A stretch of 64,000 bases of DNA, taken from assembly GCF_023227905.1 (NCBI RefSeq), contig NZ_JALOCF010000003.1:1-64000 (forward strand). Reading direction: 5' to 3'. The DNA is from Methylobacter sp. GTDB lineage: Bacteria > Pseudomonadota > Gammaproteobacteria > Methylococcales > Methylomonadaceae. The translations under genes were made by a program, and so were the position numbers. Shown here in pieces: positions 24,067 to 32,568 of this stretch. Positions within the stretch are counted from its first letter, which is position 1; each line of letters starts with the position of its first letter. The notes beneath the pieces are model-generated. The model saw only the letters and a program-made list of their open reading frames with translations, was not told where the DNA came from and made no database searches.

Positions 24067-25974
24067 ATGCCGGTAATTACCCTTCCCGATGGTTCAAAGC
24101 GAGAATACGACCAAGCTGTGACAGTGATGGACGTTGCACAGTCTATCGGTTCGGGATTAGCCAAGGCAACCTTGGCGGGCAAAGTTAACGGCACTCTGGT
24201 CGATGCCAGCGCCTTAATCGATCAGGACGCAACACTGCAACTGATTACCGCAAAAGATGAAGACGGCATCAGCGTCATTCGTCACTCAACCGCGCATCTC
24301 CTGGCTCAGGCCGTCAAACAATTATTCCCCTCAGCACAAGTGACCATCGGGCCGGTTATTGAAAACGGCTTTTTTTACGATTTCTCCTATGAAAGACCTT
24401 TTACGCCGGAAGACTTGAGCGCAATTGAAAAAAAGATGGAGCAACTGACTGCTGAAGATTACCCCGTTCATCGCTCTGTGATGTCACGGGATGAGGCGGT
24501 CAAGTTCTTCAAGAATCTGGGCGAAGCGTATAAAGCCGAGATTATCGAATCTATCCCCGCGAACGAAGACCTATCCTTATATGAACAAGGCGGCTTTACT
24601 GACCTGTGCCGCGGCCCTCATGTACCTAGCACCGGCAAGTTAAAAGTCTTTAAGCTGATGAAGATTGCCGGAGCCTATTGGCGCGGGAATTCCGACAATG
24701 AAATGCTGCAACGTATTTACGGTACAGCATGGGGCGACAAAAAAGACTTGCAGGCTTATCTGCACCGCTTGGAAGAAGCGGAAAAGCGCGATCACCGTAA
24801 GCTGGCAAAAACACTGGATTTATTCCATTCCCAGGAAGAAGCTCCCGGCATGGTGTTCTGGCATGAAAAAGGCTGGGTCATCTATCAACAGGTTGAGCAA
24901 TACATTCGCGAGAAATTAAGAGTCAACGGTTACGGCGAGGTTAGAACGCCGCAAGTCGTGGATCGTTCGCTATGGGAAAAGTCCGGGCACTGGGAAAAGT
25001 TCAGCGCCATGATGTTTACCACGCATTCCGAGAACAAGGATTACGCGATAAAGCCGATGAACTGCCCTTGCCATGTGCAAATTTATAACCAAGGCCTTAA
25101 AAGCTACCGCGACTTACCTATCCGCCTGGCGGAGTTCGGCTCATGCCATCGCAACGAACCTTCCGGCACCCTGCATGGCTTGATGCGCGTCAGAAACTTT
25201 GTTCAGGACGATGCGCATATCTTCTGTACCGAAGACCAGATCCAAGACGAAGTATCGATCTTTATCGACCTGCTGTTCGATGTTTATAAAGATTTCGGCT
25301 TTGAAGAAGTTATCATTAAATTGTCCACCCGCCCTGAAAACCGGGTCGGTGACGATTCGGTTTGGGATAAGGCGGAAAACGCCCTGGAACTTGCTCTTAA
25401 TACCAAAGGATTGAAATGGGATTTGCAACCCGGCGAAGGCGCTTTTTACGGGCCAAAAATTGAATTTTCGTTAAAAGACTGCATCGGACGTGTCTGGCAA
25501 TGCGGCACCATTCAAGTGGATTTCTCGATGCCGGGCCGCCTGGATGCAACTTATATTGCCGAAGACGGATCACGGCAAGTGCCGGTCATGCTGCACAGAG
25601 CAATACTGGGTTCATTGGAACGCTTTATCGGTATCTTGATTGAACAGCATGCAGGAACTTTCCCGCTCTGGCTGTCACCGGTACAGGTTGTGGTTCTTAA
25701 TATTACTGATCGACATGCCGAATATGCCTCGCAAATCATGCTAGACCTTGAAAAACAAGGCATAAGAGTAAAAATAGACTTGAGAAATGAGAAGATCGGG
25801 TTTAAAATTCGCGAGCATTCTATGCAGCGCGTGCCGTATCTTGTCATCATCGGTGATAAAGAATTAGAACAACAAAGCATTACGGTACGTACGCAGAAAG
25901 GTGATGACTTAGGTAGCCTGTCAGTCCATGAATTTACCGAACGGTTAAAACAAGAGATCGCAGGCAGACAATGA
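24067..25974 (+). CDS. thrS: Threonyl-tRNA synthetase
   Basis: 635 residues, full length. Charges tRNA-Thr. Order: TGS domain (1-62), second additional domain with H-S-T-A-H-L-L-A and the editing-site Cys in G-G-F-T-D-L-C-R-G-P-H, class II catalytic core with zinc ligands in M-N-C-P-C-H, S-C-H-R-N-E-P-S-G and the late L-H-R-A-I-L-G-S-L-E-R motif 3, then the anticodon-binding domain (from about 535). Heads the conserved translation cluster; infC starts 21 nt after its stop. Confidence 0.98.
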   Translation: MPVITLPDGSKREYDQAVTVMDVAQSIGSGLAKATLAGKVNGTLVDASALIDQDATLQLITAKDEDGISVIRHSTAHLLAQAVKQLFPSAQVTIGPVIENGFFYDFSYERPFTPEDLSAIEKKMEQLTAEDYPVHRSVMSRDEAVKFFKNLGEAYKAEIIESIPANEDLSLYEQGGFTDLCRGPHVPSTGKLKVFKLMKIAGAYWRGNSDNEMLQRIYGTAWGDKKDLQAYLHRLEEAEKRDHRKLAKTLDLFHSQEEAPGMVFWHEKGWVIYQQVEQYIREKLRVNGYGEVRTPQVVDRSLWEKSGHWEKFSAMMFTTHSENKDYAIKPMNCPCHVQIYNQGLKSYRDLPIRLAEFGSCHRNEPSGTLHGLMRVRNFVQDDAHIFCTEDQIQDEVSIFIDLLFDVYKDFGFEEVIIKLSTRPENRVGDDSVWDKAENALELALNTKGLKWDLQPGEGAFYGPKIEFSLKDCIGRVWQCGTIQVDFSMPGRLDATYIAEDGSRQVPVMLHRAILGSLERFIGILIEQHAGTFPLWLSPVQVVVLNITDRHAEYASQIMLDLEKQGIRVKIDLRNEKIGFKIREHSMQRVPYLVIIGDKELEQQSITVRTQKGDDLGSLSVHEFTERLKQEIAGRQ

Positions 25975-25995
25975 ATAATTTTGGAGGATTAGGAT

Positions 25996-26520
25996 ATCGC
26001 TGCTAAAAAAGATGAAACGCGCCTGAACGACTCAATCACCGCCAGACGGGTGCGGGTGACAGGTCCTGAAGGTGAAGCGTTAGGTATTATCTCGTTAGAT
26101 GAAGCCAAACAAATTGCGTATGCCGCAGACCTGGATTTAGTAGAAATATCGCCAAACGCGGATCCTCCGGTTTGCAAGGTGATGAACTACGGCAAATACC
26201 AGTTTGAGCAAAACAAAAAACTGGCCATCGCCAAAAAGAAACAAAAACAGGTTCAGGTCAAAGAGATCAAATTCAGACCTGGCACCGACGAAGGGGATTA
26301 TCAAGTTAAACTGAGAAGCTTAACCAAATTCCTTAATGACGGCGATAAAACCAAAATTACCCTGCGTTACCGTGGACGTGAAATGGCTCACCGGGAAATC
26401 GGTGTTGACCTGTTAAAACGGATAGAAACGGATTTGGAAGACATGGCAATCGTCGAGCAATTTCCTAAAATGGAAGGCCGCCAGATGGTTATGGTGATGG
26501 CGCCGAAAAAGAAAAAATAA
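25996..26520 (+). CDS. infC: Translation initiation factor IF-3, AUC start
   Basis: 174 residues. IF-3 N-domain (N-D-S-I-T-A-R-R-V-R-V then L-V-E-I-S-P-N-A-D-P-P-V-C-K) and C-domain (V-K-E-I-K-F-R-P, M-E-G-R-Q-M-V-M-V-M-A-P-K). An in-frame TAG at 25990 excludes any earlier start. The codon 8 nt after GGAGG is ATC, followed by A-A-K-K-D-E. A GTG at 26050 would lose the first 18 residues, including conserved ones. In E. coli infC begins with AUU so that IF-3 represses its own translation; AUC would serve the same purpose. Confidence 0.9.
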   Translation: MAAKKDETRLNDSITARRVRVTGPEGEALGIISLDEAKQIAYAADLDLVEISPNADPPVCKVMNYGKYQFEQNKKLAIAKKKQKQVQVKEIKFRPGTDEGDYQVKLRSLTKFLNDGDKTKITLRYRGREMAHREIGVDLLKRIETDLEDMAIVEQFPKMEGRQMVMVMAPKKKK

Positions 26521-26550
26521 TTGCCTAAACGATTGCAACAAGAATCATAG

Positions 26551-26573
26551 AGACATTGTATTTCAGTGTCTTT
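26551..26573 (+). promoter_or_regulatory. Hairpin in the rpmI-rplT leader
   Basis: AGACATTG (26551-26558) pairs with CAGTGTCT (26564-26571) in the 177-nt infC-rpmI gap. In E. coli ribosomal protein L20 represses this operon by binding the mRNA leader; whether this hairpin is part of such a site is inference. Confidence 0.35.
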
Positions 26574-26697
26574 ACAGCGACTTAGGATGAGCAGCTAGGT
26601 ATCATGAAAATGATGCTGTTAATTCTTCAGGGCCATGCATTTTGCCTTGCTGGGTTACAACTCAGGGATTTATATTTTAATTAATTGGAGCAAACAA

Positions 26698-26895
26698 ATG
26701 CCAAAGATCAAAACTAACCGTGGAGCTGCCAAGCGTTTCAGACGCACAGGCAACGGCGGTTTTAAATGTGGTCAGTCCCACAAACGTCATATCCTGACTA
26801 AAAAATCGACTAAGAGAAAAAGACAGTTACGCTCGCCGGCAACTATTCACCCATCAGATGTGCGCATGGCCGCACGCATGATGCCTTACAGCTAA
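26698..26895 (+). CDS. rpmI: 50S ribosomal protein L35
   Basis: 65 residues from ATG 26698 with TTGGAG upstream. M-P-K-I-K-T-N-R-G-A-A-K-R-F and H-I-L-T-K-K-S-T-K-R-K-R are diagnostic. Very basic, normal length. Lies between infC and rplT as in most bacteria. Confidence 0.98.
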   Translation: MPKIKTNRGAAKRFRRTGNGGFKCGQSHKRHILTKKSTKRKRQLRSPATIHPSDVRMAARMMPYS

Positions 26896-26910
26896 ATCAA
26901 GGAGTAGATC

Positions 26911-27273
26911 ATGCCTAGAGTTAAACGCGGCGTAACAGCCAGAGCAAGACACAAAAAAGTATTAAAGCTAGCAAAAGGTTACTACGGCGCACGAAGCCGG
27001 GTTTATCGCGTTGCCAAGCAAGCGGTCATCAAAGCGGGTCAATATGCATACCGTGACCGCAAACAGAAAAAACGCCAATTCCGCGCGTTGTGGATCGTCC
27101 GTATCAATGCAGCCGCTCGGTTAAGCGGAATGTCATACAGTCGTTTCATCAATGGCTTAACTAAAGCCAATGTTAAGATAGACCGGAAGGTACTGGCTGA
27201 TATCGCAGTTCGTGACATTAACGCATTTGCGGAAATTGCGAACATTGCAAAGCAGCATCAAAGTAAACCTTAA
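26911..27273 (+). CDS. rplT: 50S ribosomal protein L20
   Basis: 120 residues. M-P-R-V-K-R-G-V-T-A-R-A-R-H-K-K-V, K-G-Y-Y-G-A-R-S-R and L-W-I-V-R-I-N-A-A-A-R are diagnostic. Needed early in 50S assembly and the known translational repressor of its own operon. ATG follows AAGGAG; 15 nt after rpmI. Confidence 0.98.
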   Translation: MPRVKRGVTARARHKKVLKLAKGYYGARSRVYRVAKQAVIKAGQYAYRDRKQKKRQFRALWIVRINAAARLSGMSYSRFINGLTKANVKIDRKVLADIAVRDINAFAEIANIAKQHQSKP

Positions 27274-27314
27274 GGAACGATCTGGATTTTAATAAACTGA
27301 AATCCTGCTATTCC

Positions 27315-27336
27315 CCCCTCCCCTTTCCGGGAGGGG
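27315..27336. repeat. GC-rich hairpin before pheS
   Basis: CCCCTCCC (27315-27322) pairs with GGGAGGGG (27329-27336). No T-tract follows, so it may be a repeat-derived hairpin that reduces transcription into pheS rather than a full terminator. Confidence 0.45.
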
Positions 27337-27403
27337 CGGAATTAAGGCTCTAAGCCTACCCCCTTAATAAGCATCCCATCACCCATACAAAGCGAGCTAA
27401 ACC

Positions 27404-28423
27404 GTGTCCGCTACCCTAGAAGAGATTCTCGCGCAGGCATTACAGCAGCTTCGCGACGCAACAGACCTTAACCAACTCGATCTGGTTCGTGTTCAATATC
27501 TCGGCAAAAAGGGTTTATTTACCCTGCAGATGAAAGAACTTGGCGCGCTCGATCCTGAGCAAAGACGCGCTGCCGGGCAAGTTATCAATCAGGCTAAAGA
27601 TCAATTTCAAGAGCAACTTGAAACCAAAAAAGATCTACTGCAAAACGCCGCATTAGAAGCAAGGCTAGCCAGCGAAGGGATTGACGTTACCCTGCCGGGC
27701 AGAGGCCAAGCAGTTGCAGGCTTGCATCCGGTGACTACTACATTGCGACGAATCTCCAAGATTTTTGCCAGCGTTGGCTTTCAAGTCGTTGAAGGACCTG
27801 AAATCGAAGACGATTATCATAATTTCGAGGCATTGAATATTCCCGCTCATCACCCGGCCAGGGCGATGCACGACACGTTTTATTTCGATGTCCACACCGT
27901 ATTAAGAACCCACACTTCGCCGGTACAAATCCGGGTCATGGAATCGGAAAAACCGCCGCTGAAAGTAATTGCGCCTGGCCGAGTGTATCGTTGCGACTCA
28001 GACATTACCCATACACCAATGTTCCATCAAGTCGAAGGCTTTCTGGTCGATACCGACGTCAGCTTCGCCGACTTAAAAGGCGTGGTTTACGAATTTTTGC
28101 GCGCGTTTTTTGAAAAAGACATCCAGGTGCGCTTTAGACCATCCTACTTTCCATTCACTGAACCATCGGCAGAAGTCGATATTGAATGCGTGATGTGCGG
28201 CGGCGAAGGCTGCCGCGTATGCAGCCACACAGGATGGCTGGAAGTAATGGGCTGCGGCATGATTCATCCTGAAGTATTCAAGGCAGTCAACATCGACAGC
28301 GATACCTATAGCGGCTTTGCATTCGGCATGGGCGTGGAGCGTCTGGCGATGTTACGTTACGGCATTAACGATTTGAGATTGTTTTTTGAGAACGATCTTA
28401 AGTTTTTGGAACAATTTAATTAA
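27404..28423 (+). CDS. pheS: Phenylalanyl-tRNA synthetase alpha subunit
   Basis: 339 residues with GTG start 27404. N-terminal coiled coil (1-85), then the class II core: H-P-V-T-T-T, F-E-A-L-N-I-P-x-H-H-P-A-R motif, motif 2 G-R-V-Y-R-C-D, and G-F-A-F-G-M-G-V-E-R-L-A-M motif 3. Catalyses Phe-tRNA formation as an alpha2beta2 enzyme with PheT. Ribosome site is weak, which together with GTG suggests modest initiation. Confidence 0.97.
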   Translation: MSATLEEILAQALQQLRDATDLNQLDLVRVQYLGKKGLFTLQMKELGALDPEQRRAAGQVINQAKDQFQEQLETKKDLLQNAALEARLASEGIDVTLPGRGQAVAGLHPVTTTLRRISKIFASVGFQVVEGPEIEDDYHNFEALNIPAHHPARAMHDTFYFDVHTVLRTHTSPVQIRVMESEKPPLKVIAPGRVYRCDSDITHTPMFHQVEGFLVDTDVSFADLKGVVYEFLRAFFEKDIQVRFRPSYFPFTEPSAEVDIECVMCGGEGCRVCSHTGWLEVMGCGMIHPEVFKAVNIDSDTYSGFAFGMGVERLAMLRYGINDLRLFFENDLKFLEQFN

Positions 28424-28492
28424 ACAGGTGTCGCGACTGCTCCCGGCAGACCCAGCGGCATACACCCCATCCCTGTAGATAAAGTTTGAGTT

Positions 28493-30868
28493 ATGCAAAT
28501 TAGTGAAGCCTGGTTAAGAGAATATGTCAATCCGGCAATAAGCACCGAACAACTGGTCGAGCAATTGACCATGGCCGGCCTTGAGGTCGATTCGGTAGCA
28601 CCCGCAGCGGCGGTATTCAGCGGCGTGGTCGTCGGTGAAGTCGTCGCCATGGAGCAACACCCGGATGCCGACCGCCTGAGAGTTTGTCAAGTCGCGGTAG
28701 GCGAAGCGGAACCATTGCAAATTGTCTGCGGCGCGAGCAACGTCAGGGTTGGTTTAAGAATTCCCGCGGCGTTGATCGGCGCAGTATTACCGGGCGATTT
28801 CAAGATCAAAAAATCCAAACTCCGCGGCGTGGAATCTTTTGGCATGTTGTGCTCTGAAAAAGAGCTGGGCTTGGCCGCCGATGCCAACGGCTTAATGGAA
28901 CTGGCTGTCGATGCGCCGGTAGGCGTTGATATACGCGAATATCTGTCACTTAACGACAATATCATCGAAGTCGACTTAACTCCTAACAGAGCAGACTGCC
29001 TCAGTGTTGAAGGCATAGCCCGCGAAGTAGCCGTACTGAATAAAATGGACTGGTCGGCCACTCAGGTTGAAAAATCCGCAGTCAGCCATACTAACACCCT
29101 GACCGTCTCTGTAGCCGCTACAGACGCTTGCCCGCGTTATTTAGGCCGATTGATTCAAGGCGTAAACCCTAAAGCCGAAACCCCGTTATGGATGCAGGAG
29201 CGCCTGCGTCGCTCGGGCGTAAGAAGCTTGAGTGCAATAGTCGATGTTACCAATTACGTCCTGATCGAGCTAGGTCAACCGCTACATGCCTTTGATGCCG
29301 CCAAATTAACCGGCAACATTCATGTGCGTTATGCCCGAATCAATGAAAGCGTTAGCTTGTTAAACGGCCAGACCATTAAATTGGATAATGAAACATTGGT
29401 TATCGCCGACGATAAACAAGCGTTGGCCTTGGCCGGCGTAATGGGCGGCAGCGAATCCGCAGTCAGCGACGAAACTCAGGATGTGTTTTTGGAATGCGCG
29501 TTTTTCACTCCACGAAGCATTGCCGGCAAAGCGCGGAACTACGGCCTGCACACCGATTCATCGCACCGCTTTGAACGCGGCGTTGACCCGACCTTGCAGG
29601 AACGCGCGATAGAGCGCGCCACCCAATTGATTATCGATATGGCCGGCGGCAGCGTCGGCGCAATTATTGAGGTGACAACTGCGTCAACCTTGCCGCAACG
29701 CACAGCCGTATTGCTTAGAAAACAGCGCCTGGAAAAAACGCTAGGGATTGCACTGGCGGATGACCAAGTTGTCGATATTTTCCAACGCCTCGGCATGACC
29801 GTACAAACACAACAGGATAGTTGGTCTGTGACGCCGCCGGGATGCCGTTTCGATATTGCTATTGAAGCCGACTTGATTGAAGAAATAGCACGCATTGTCG
29901 GCTATAACAACCTGCCGAACAGCAGCCTGCTAATGCGCTCGGAACTTGGCAAAGCTACCGAAGCCGTGCTGGAACTTGACCGCGCAAAAGATTTGCTGGT
30001 CGACCGTGGCTATCAGGAAGCGATTACCTACAGTTTTGTCGATGAAGAAATACAGCAAGCCATCGCCCCTGACGATGACGTTGTCCGCTTAAAAAACCCG
30101 ATTTCTGCGGATTTATCGGTGATGCGCACTACCTTGTGGTGCGGTTTATTAAAGGCTGCCTTGCACAACACCAATCGCCAGCAAAACAGAGTTCGTTTTT
30201 TTGAAACCGGCCTGCGCTTTGTTAATAAAGACGGCAACATGCAGCAGCAAAAGATGCTGTCCGGCCTTGCATTAGGTAGCGCTTATTCCGAACAATGGGG
30301 CGCCACATCGCGCAAAGTGGACTTCTTCGACATTAAAGCCGATGTACAAGCCCTGTTTTCATTGACCGGTTCCGATGTGCAATTTTTTCCGGCCAAGCAT
30401 CCTGCACTGCATCCCGGGCAAACAGCTGAAATTTTATCGCAGCAAGGCGAAAACATAGGCTGGCTGGGCATGTTGCATCCAACATTGGAAAAACAGCTAG
30501 GGTTCGATACCCAGGTTTTTCTGTTCGAACTGGATCAGGACTTGCTGCTGAACAAGCAAATCCCAAAATTCAAGCCGCTATCCAAGTACCCGTCAGTACG
30601 TCGCGATATGGCCTTAATTGTTAAGGAAGAAGTCGCCGTCAGCGAAATAATAAATTGCATTAAAAGTTGTGGAATAGCAACCTTACAAGACATAGTGGTC
30701 TTTGACATATATCGCGGCAAAGGTGTCGAAGAAGGCAGTAAAAGCATCGCTTTAAGCTTAATATTACAAGATTTTTCACAAACACTAACAGATTCTGAAA
30801 TAGATGCTATATTTAGCGGGCTATTAGAAACATTGACCACAAAAATAAGTGCAAAGCTGAGGGATTAA
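28493..30868 (+). CDS. pheT: Phenylalanyl-tRNA synthetase beta subunit
   Basis: 791 residues. Domains: N-terminal tRNA-binding/OB domain (39-150), B3/B4 editing domain (200-390), B5 (400-475), inactive class II-like core, and C-terminal ferredoxin-like anticodon-binding domain (700-791, K-Y-P-S-V-R-R-D-M-A-L). Partner of PheS. The gap to pheS is 69 nt; ihfA begins 2 nt downstream. Confidence 0.97.
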   Translation: MQISEAWLREYVNPAISTEQLVEQLTMAGLEVDSVAPAAAVFSGVVVGEVVAMEQHPDADRLRVCQVAVGEAEPLQIVCGASNVRVGLRIPAALIGAVLPGDFKIKKSKLRGVESFGMLCSEKELGLAADANGLMELAVDAPVGVDIREYLSLNDNIIEVDLTPNRADCLSVEGIAREVAVLNKMDWSATQVEKSAVSHTNTLTVSVAATDACPRYLGRLIQGVNPKAETPLWMQERLRRSGVRSLSAIVDVTNYVLIELGQPLHAFDAAKLTGNIHVRYARINESVSLLNGQTIKLDNETLVIADDKQALALAGVMGGSESAVSDETQDVFLECAFFTPRSIAGKARNYGLHTDSSHRFERGVDPTLQERAIERATQLIIDMAGGSVGAIIEVTTASTLPQRTAVLLRKQRLEKTLGIALADDQVVDIFQRLGMTVQTQQDSWSVTPPGCRFDIAIEADLIEEIARIVGYNNLPNSSLLMRSELGKATEAVLELDRAKDLLVDRGYQEAITYSFVDEEIQQAIAPDDDVVRLKNPISADLSVMRTTLWCGLLKAALHNTNRQQNRVRFFETGLRFVNKDGNMQQQKMLSGLALGSAYSEQWGATSRKVDFFDIKADVQALFSLTGSDVQFFPAKHPALHPGQTAEILSQQGENIGWLGMLHPTLEKQLGFDTQVFLFELDQDLLLNKQIPKFKPLSKYPSVRRDMALIVKEEVAVSEIINCIKSCGIATLQDIVVFDIYRGKGVEEGSKSIALSLILQDFSQTLTDSEIDAIFSGLLETLTTKISAKLRD

Positions 30869-30870
30869 CA

Positions 30871-31167
30871 ATGGCATTAACTAAAGCCGATTTTGCCGAA
30901 AGGCTATTTGACGAGCTTGGCTTAAACAAGCGCGAAGCAAAAGATATGGTCGAAATGTTTTTTGAAGAAATCAAAGGTTCTCTGGAACATGGTGAGCAGG
31001 TAAAGATTTCCGGTTTTGGCAAATTTGAACTGCGCGACAAAAGCAGCCGTCCCGGCAGAAATCCAAAAACAGGCGAAGAAATTCCCATAACAGCTCGTAG
31101 AGTGGTAACATTCAGATCAGGTCAAAAACTTAAAGCCAGAGTGGAAGCTTATGCTGGAACCGAGTAA
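30871..31167 (+). CDS. ihfA: Integration host factor alpha subunit
   Basis: 98 residues. M-A-L-T-K-A-D-F-A-E-R-L, G-F-G-K-F-E-L-R-D-K and R-P-G-R-N-P-K-T-G-E-E identify IHF-alpha, including the Pro of the DNA-intercalating arm. Bends DNA with IhfB for recombination and promoter architecture. Overlaps the MerR-type gene by 17 nt. Confidence 0.96.
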   Translation: MALTKADFAERLFDELGLNKREAKDMVEMFFEEIKGSLEHGEQVKISGFGKFELRDKSSRPGRNPKTGEEIPITARRVVTFRSGQKLKARVEAYAGTE

Positions 31168-31504
31168 TAATAATGAGCTGCCGGTCATACCGGCAAAACG
31201 CTATTTCACTATAGGTGAAGTCAGCGAATTGTGCGGGGTAAAACCTCATGTGCTCCGTTATTGGGAACAAGAGTTTACCGAGCTTAGCCCGGTAAAAAGA
31301 CGCGGCAACCGTCGTTATTATCAGCGCCATGACGTGCTGATGATCCGGCAAATAAGATCTTTGTTATATGAACAAGGCTACACCATCGGCGGCGCCAGAG
31401 CCCATTTGGGCAGTGACGATGCCAAAGAAGATTCAACTCGCACCAAGCAGTTGATTCATCAAATGGTTAGCGAACTGGAAGAAATTCTGGAGTTGCTAAA
31501 GTAG
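31151..31504 (+). CDS. MerR-family transcriptional regulator
   Basis: 117 residues. Winged helix-turn-helix (residues 18-85): Y-F-T-I-G-E-V-S-E-L-C-G-V, R-Y-W-E-Q-E-F and R-R-G-N-R-R-Y-Y, then a dimer helix. No cysteine-rich effector site, so it is not a metal-sensing MerR. Its place after ihfA is conserved in many gammaproteobacteria; target genes are unknown. Confidence 0.9.
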   Translation: MLEPSNNNELPVIPAKRYFTIGEVSELCGVKPHVLRYWEQEFTELSPVKRRGNRRYYQRHDVLMIRQIRSLLYEQGYTIGGARAHLGSDDAKEDSTRTKQLIHQMVSELEEILELLK

Positions 31505-31559
31505 ATTTTTCTCATTTAACGCGGTGAAATGTAGTACACTAGCCGCATTGAATTACAGG

Positions 31560-31580
31560 GGATTGTGTTCACAATCCTTT
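31560..31580 (+). terminator. Terminator of the pheST-ihfA-merR transcript
   Basis: GGATTGT/ACAATCC stem with a GTTC loop followed by TTT. It lies between the MerR gene and tRNA-Pro. Confidence 0.5.
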
Positions 31581-31606
31581 CAGTTATAAATTCTTTATCA
31601 AAATAT

Positions 31607-31683
<77 letters not shown>

Positions 31684-31739
31684 ATTGAATCAAAGACTTA
31701 CAAAACAACAAGCTTAGAAAAAAGAGAAAATACCGATTT

Positions 31740-31761
31740 CGGTACAACACTCGGTACAACA
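31740..31761. repeat. Paired CGGTACAACA repeats, left end
   Basis: CGGTACAACA at 31740-31749 and 31752-31761, start-to-start spacing 12 nt, 54 nt inside attL. The same pair with the same spacing lies at 39656. Probable arm-type integrase sites. Confidence 0.65.
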
Positions 31762-31815
31762 ATTTTTAGTGCTTACCCAAGTTAAAGCTGCCTATAACCG
31801 GGCACAACATTTACC

Positions 31816-32082
31816 CTAATGTACTTTTTCACCGGTCGGCGCGTACCGCGTCGATAAAATCTCGAAAAGTTTTTTGTTTATCGGCGCCTTGGCGCTCTCT
31901 TGGTGCAGCTTTTCGAGAATATCGGCAGTGATTGCTTCACGAATAAATCCCGGTTTTACGCCATCAGACAGCCAAAGCTCGCGCGCTTCCGGCGTTACAA
32001 AGACAGCGACCATGCAGCTTTTGTCTTTTGGCCGGTATTCAAGCGCATAAAATTTTTCTGATATTTCGTTGTTTTTTGTCAT
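31816..32082 (-). CDS. Island protein of unknown function (88 aa)
   Basis: 88 residues from ATG 32082 with GGAGGT 7 nt upstream. Soluble and mixed alpha/beta by composition; contains K-F-Y-A-L-E-Y-R-P and P-I-N-K-K-L-F-E. No family recognised. Last gene at the left end of the island, downstream of the mobilization genes. Confidence 0.65.
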   Translation of the reverse strand: MTKNNEISEKFYALEYRPKDKSCMVAVFVTPEARELWLSDGVKPGFIREAITADILEKLHQESAKAPINKKLFEILSTRYAPTGEKVH

Positions 32083-32163
32083 TTCGTTTACCTCCAATCA
32101 AAAAATATTAGCTCCAAGTTTTTTCGCGGCTATCGCACTCAGGGCGCGCGCCGCGCGGAAACT

Positions 32164-32568
32164 CTAGCTCCTCAGTCCACGAACCGTTTCCTGTTCCGCT
32201 CGCTTCGCTCGCTCTGCGATATGTGTTAAAACGTCCTTATCCGTGCTGGCGTTGTTCACAGTGTCGGAGGCATACTTGGCAGCGTCTTTATGTCGGTCAG
32301 CAAGCCCAGGTGACGCCTCTATTATCGCTTTGGCGACCAAATCACCCCGATAACCAGCAATTAAAAGGGCCTTTGTTGCGGCAAAATCGATGCGCGACCA
32401 ATCTAACGGCCAGCCCTTTTTTTGGGCCAATCCCACGGTTTTCCTGACTTCGCGCCGATACGCCAGCTCGACAGTATCATCCGTTATCCGTCCGACATCA
32501 TCAATTTTTGACAGTCGACGGCTACGTTCTTTATCCGCCTCTTCATTGATTTTTAGTCTGTCGGCTTC
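32164..32568 (-). pseudogene. Detached C-terminal part of MobA
   Basis: In the same frame as mobA and directly after its TAA, 134 open codons follow: E-A-D-R-L-K-I-N-E-E-A-D-K-E-R-S, then a helical region with G-L-A-Q-K-K-G-W-P-L-D-W. No start codon with a ribosome site is seen at its beginning. It is most simply the lost end of MobA, which would have been about 942 residues. The last residue before the stop and the first after form a tandem D-R-L-K-I repeat. Confidence 0.65.
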
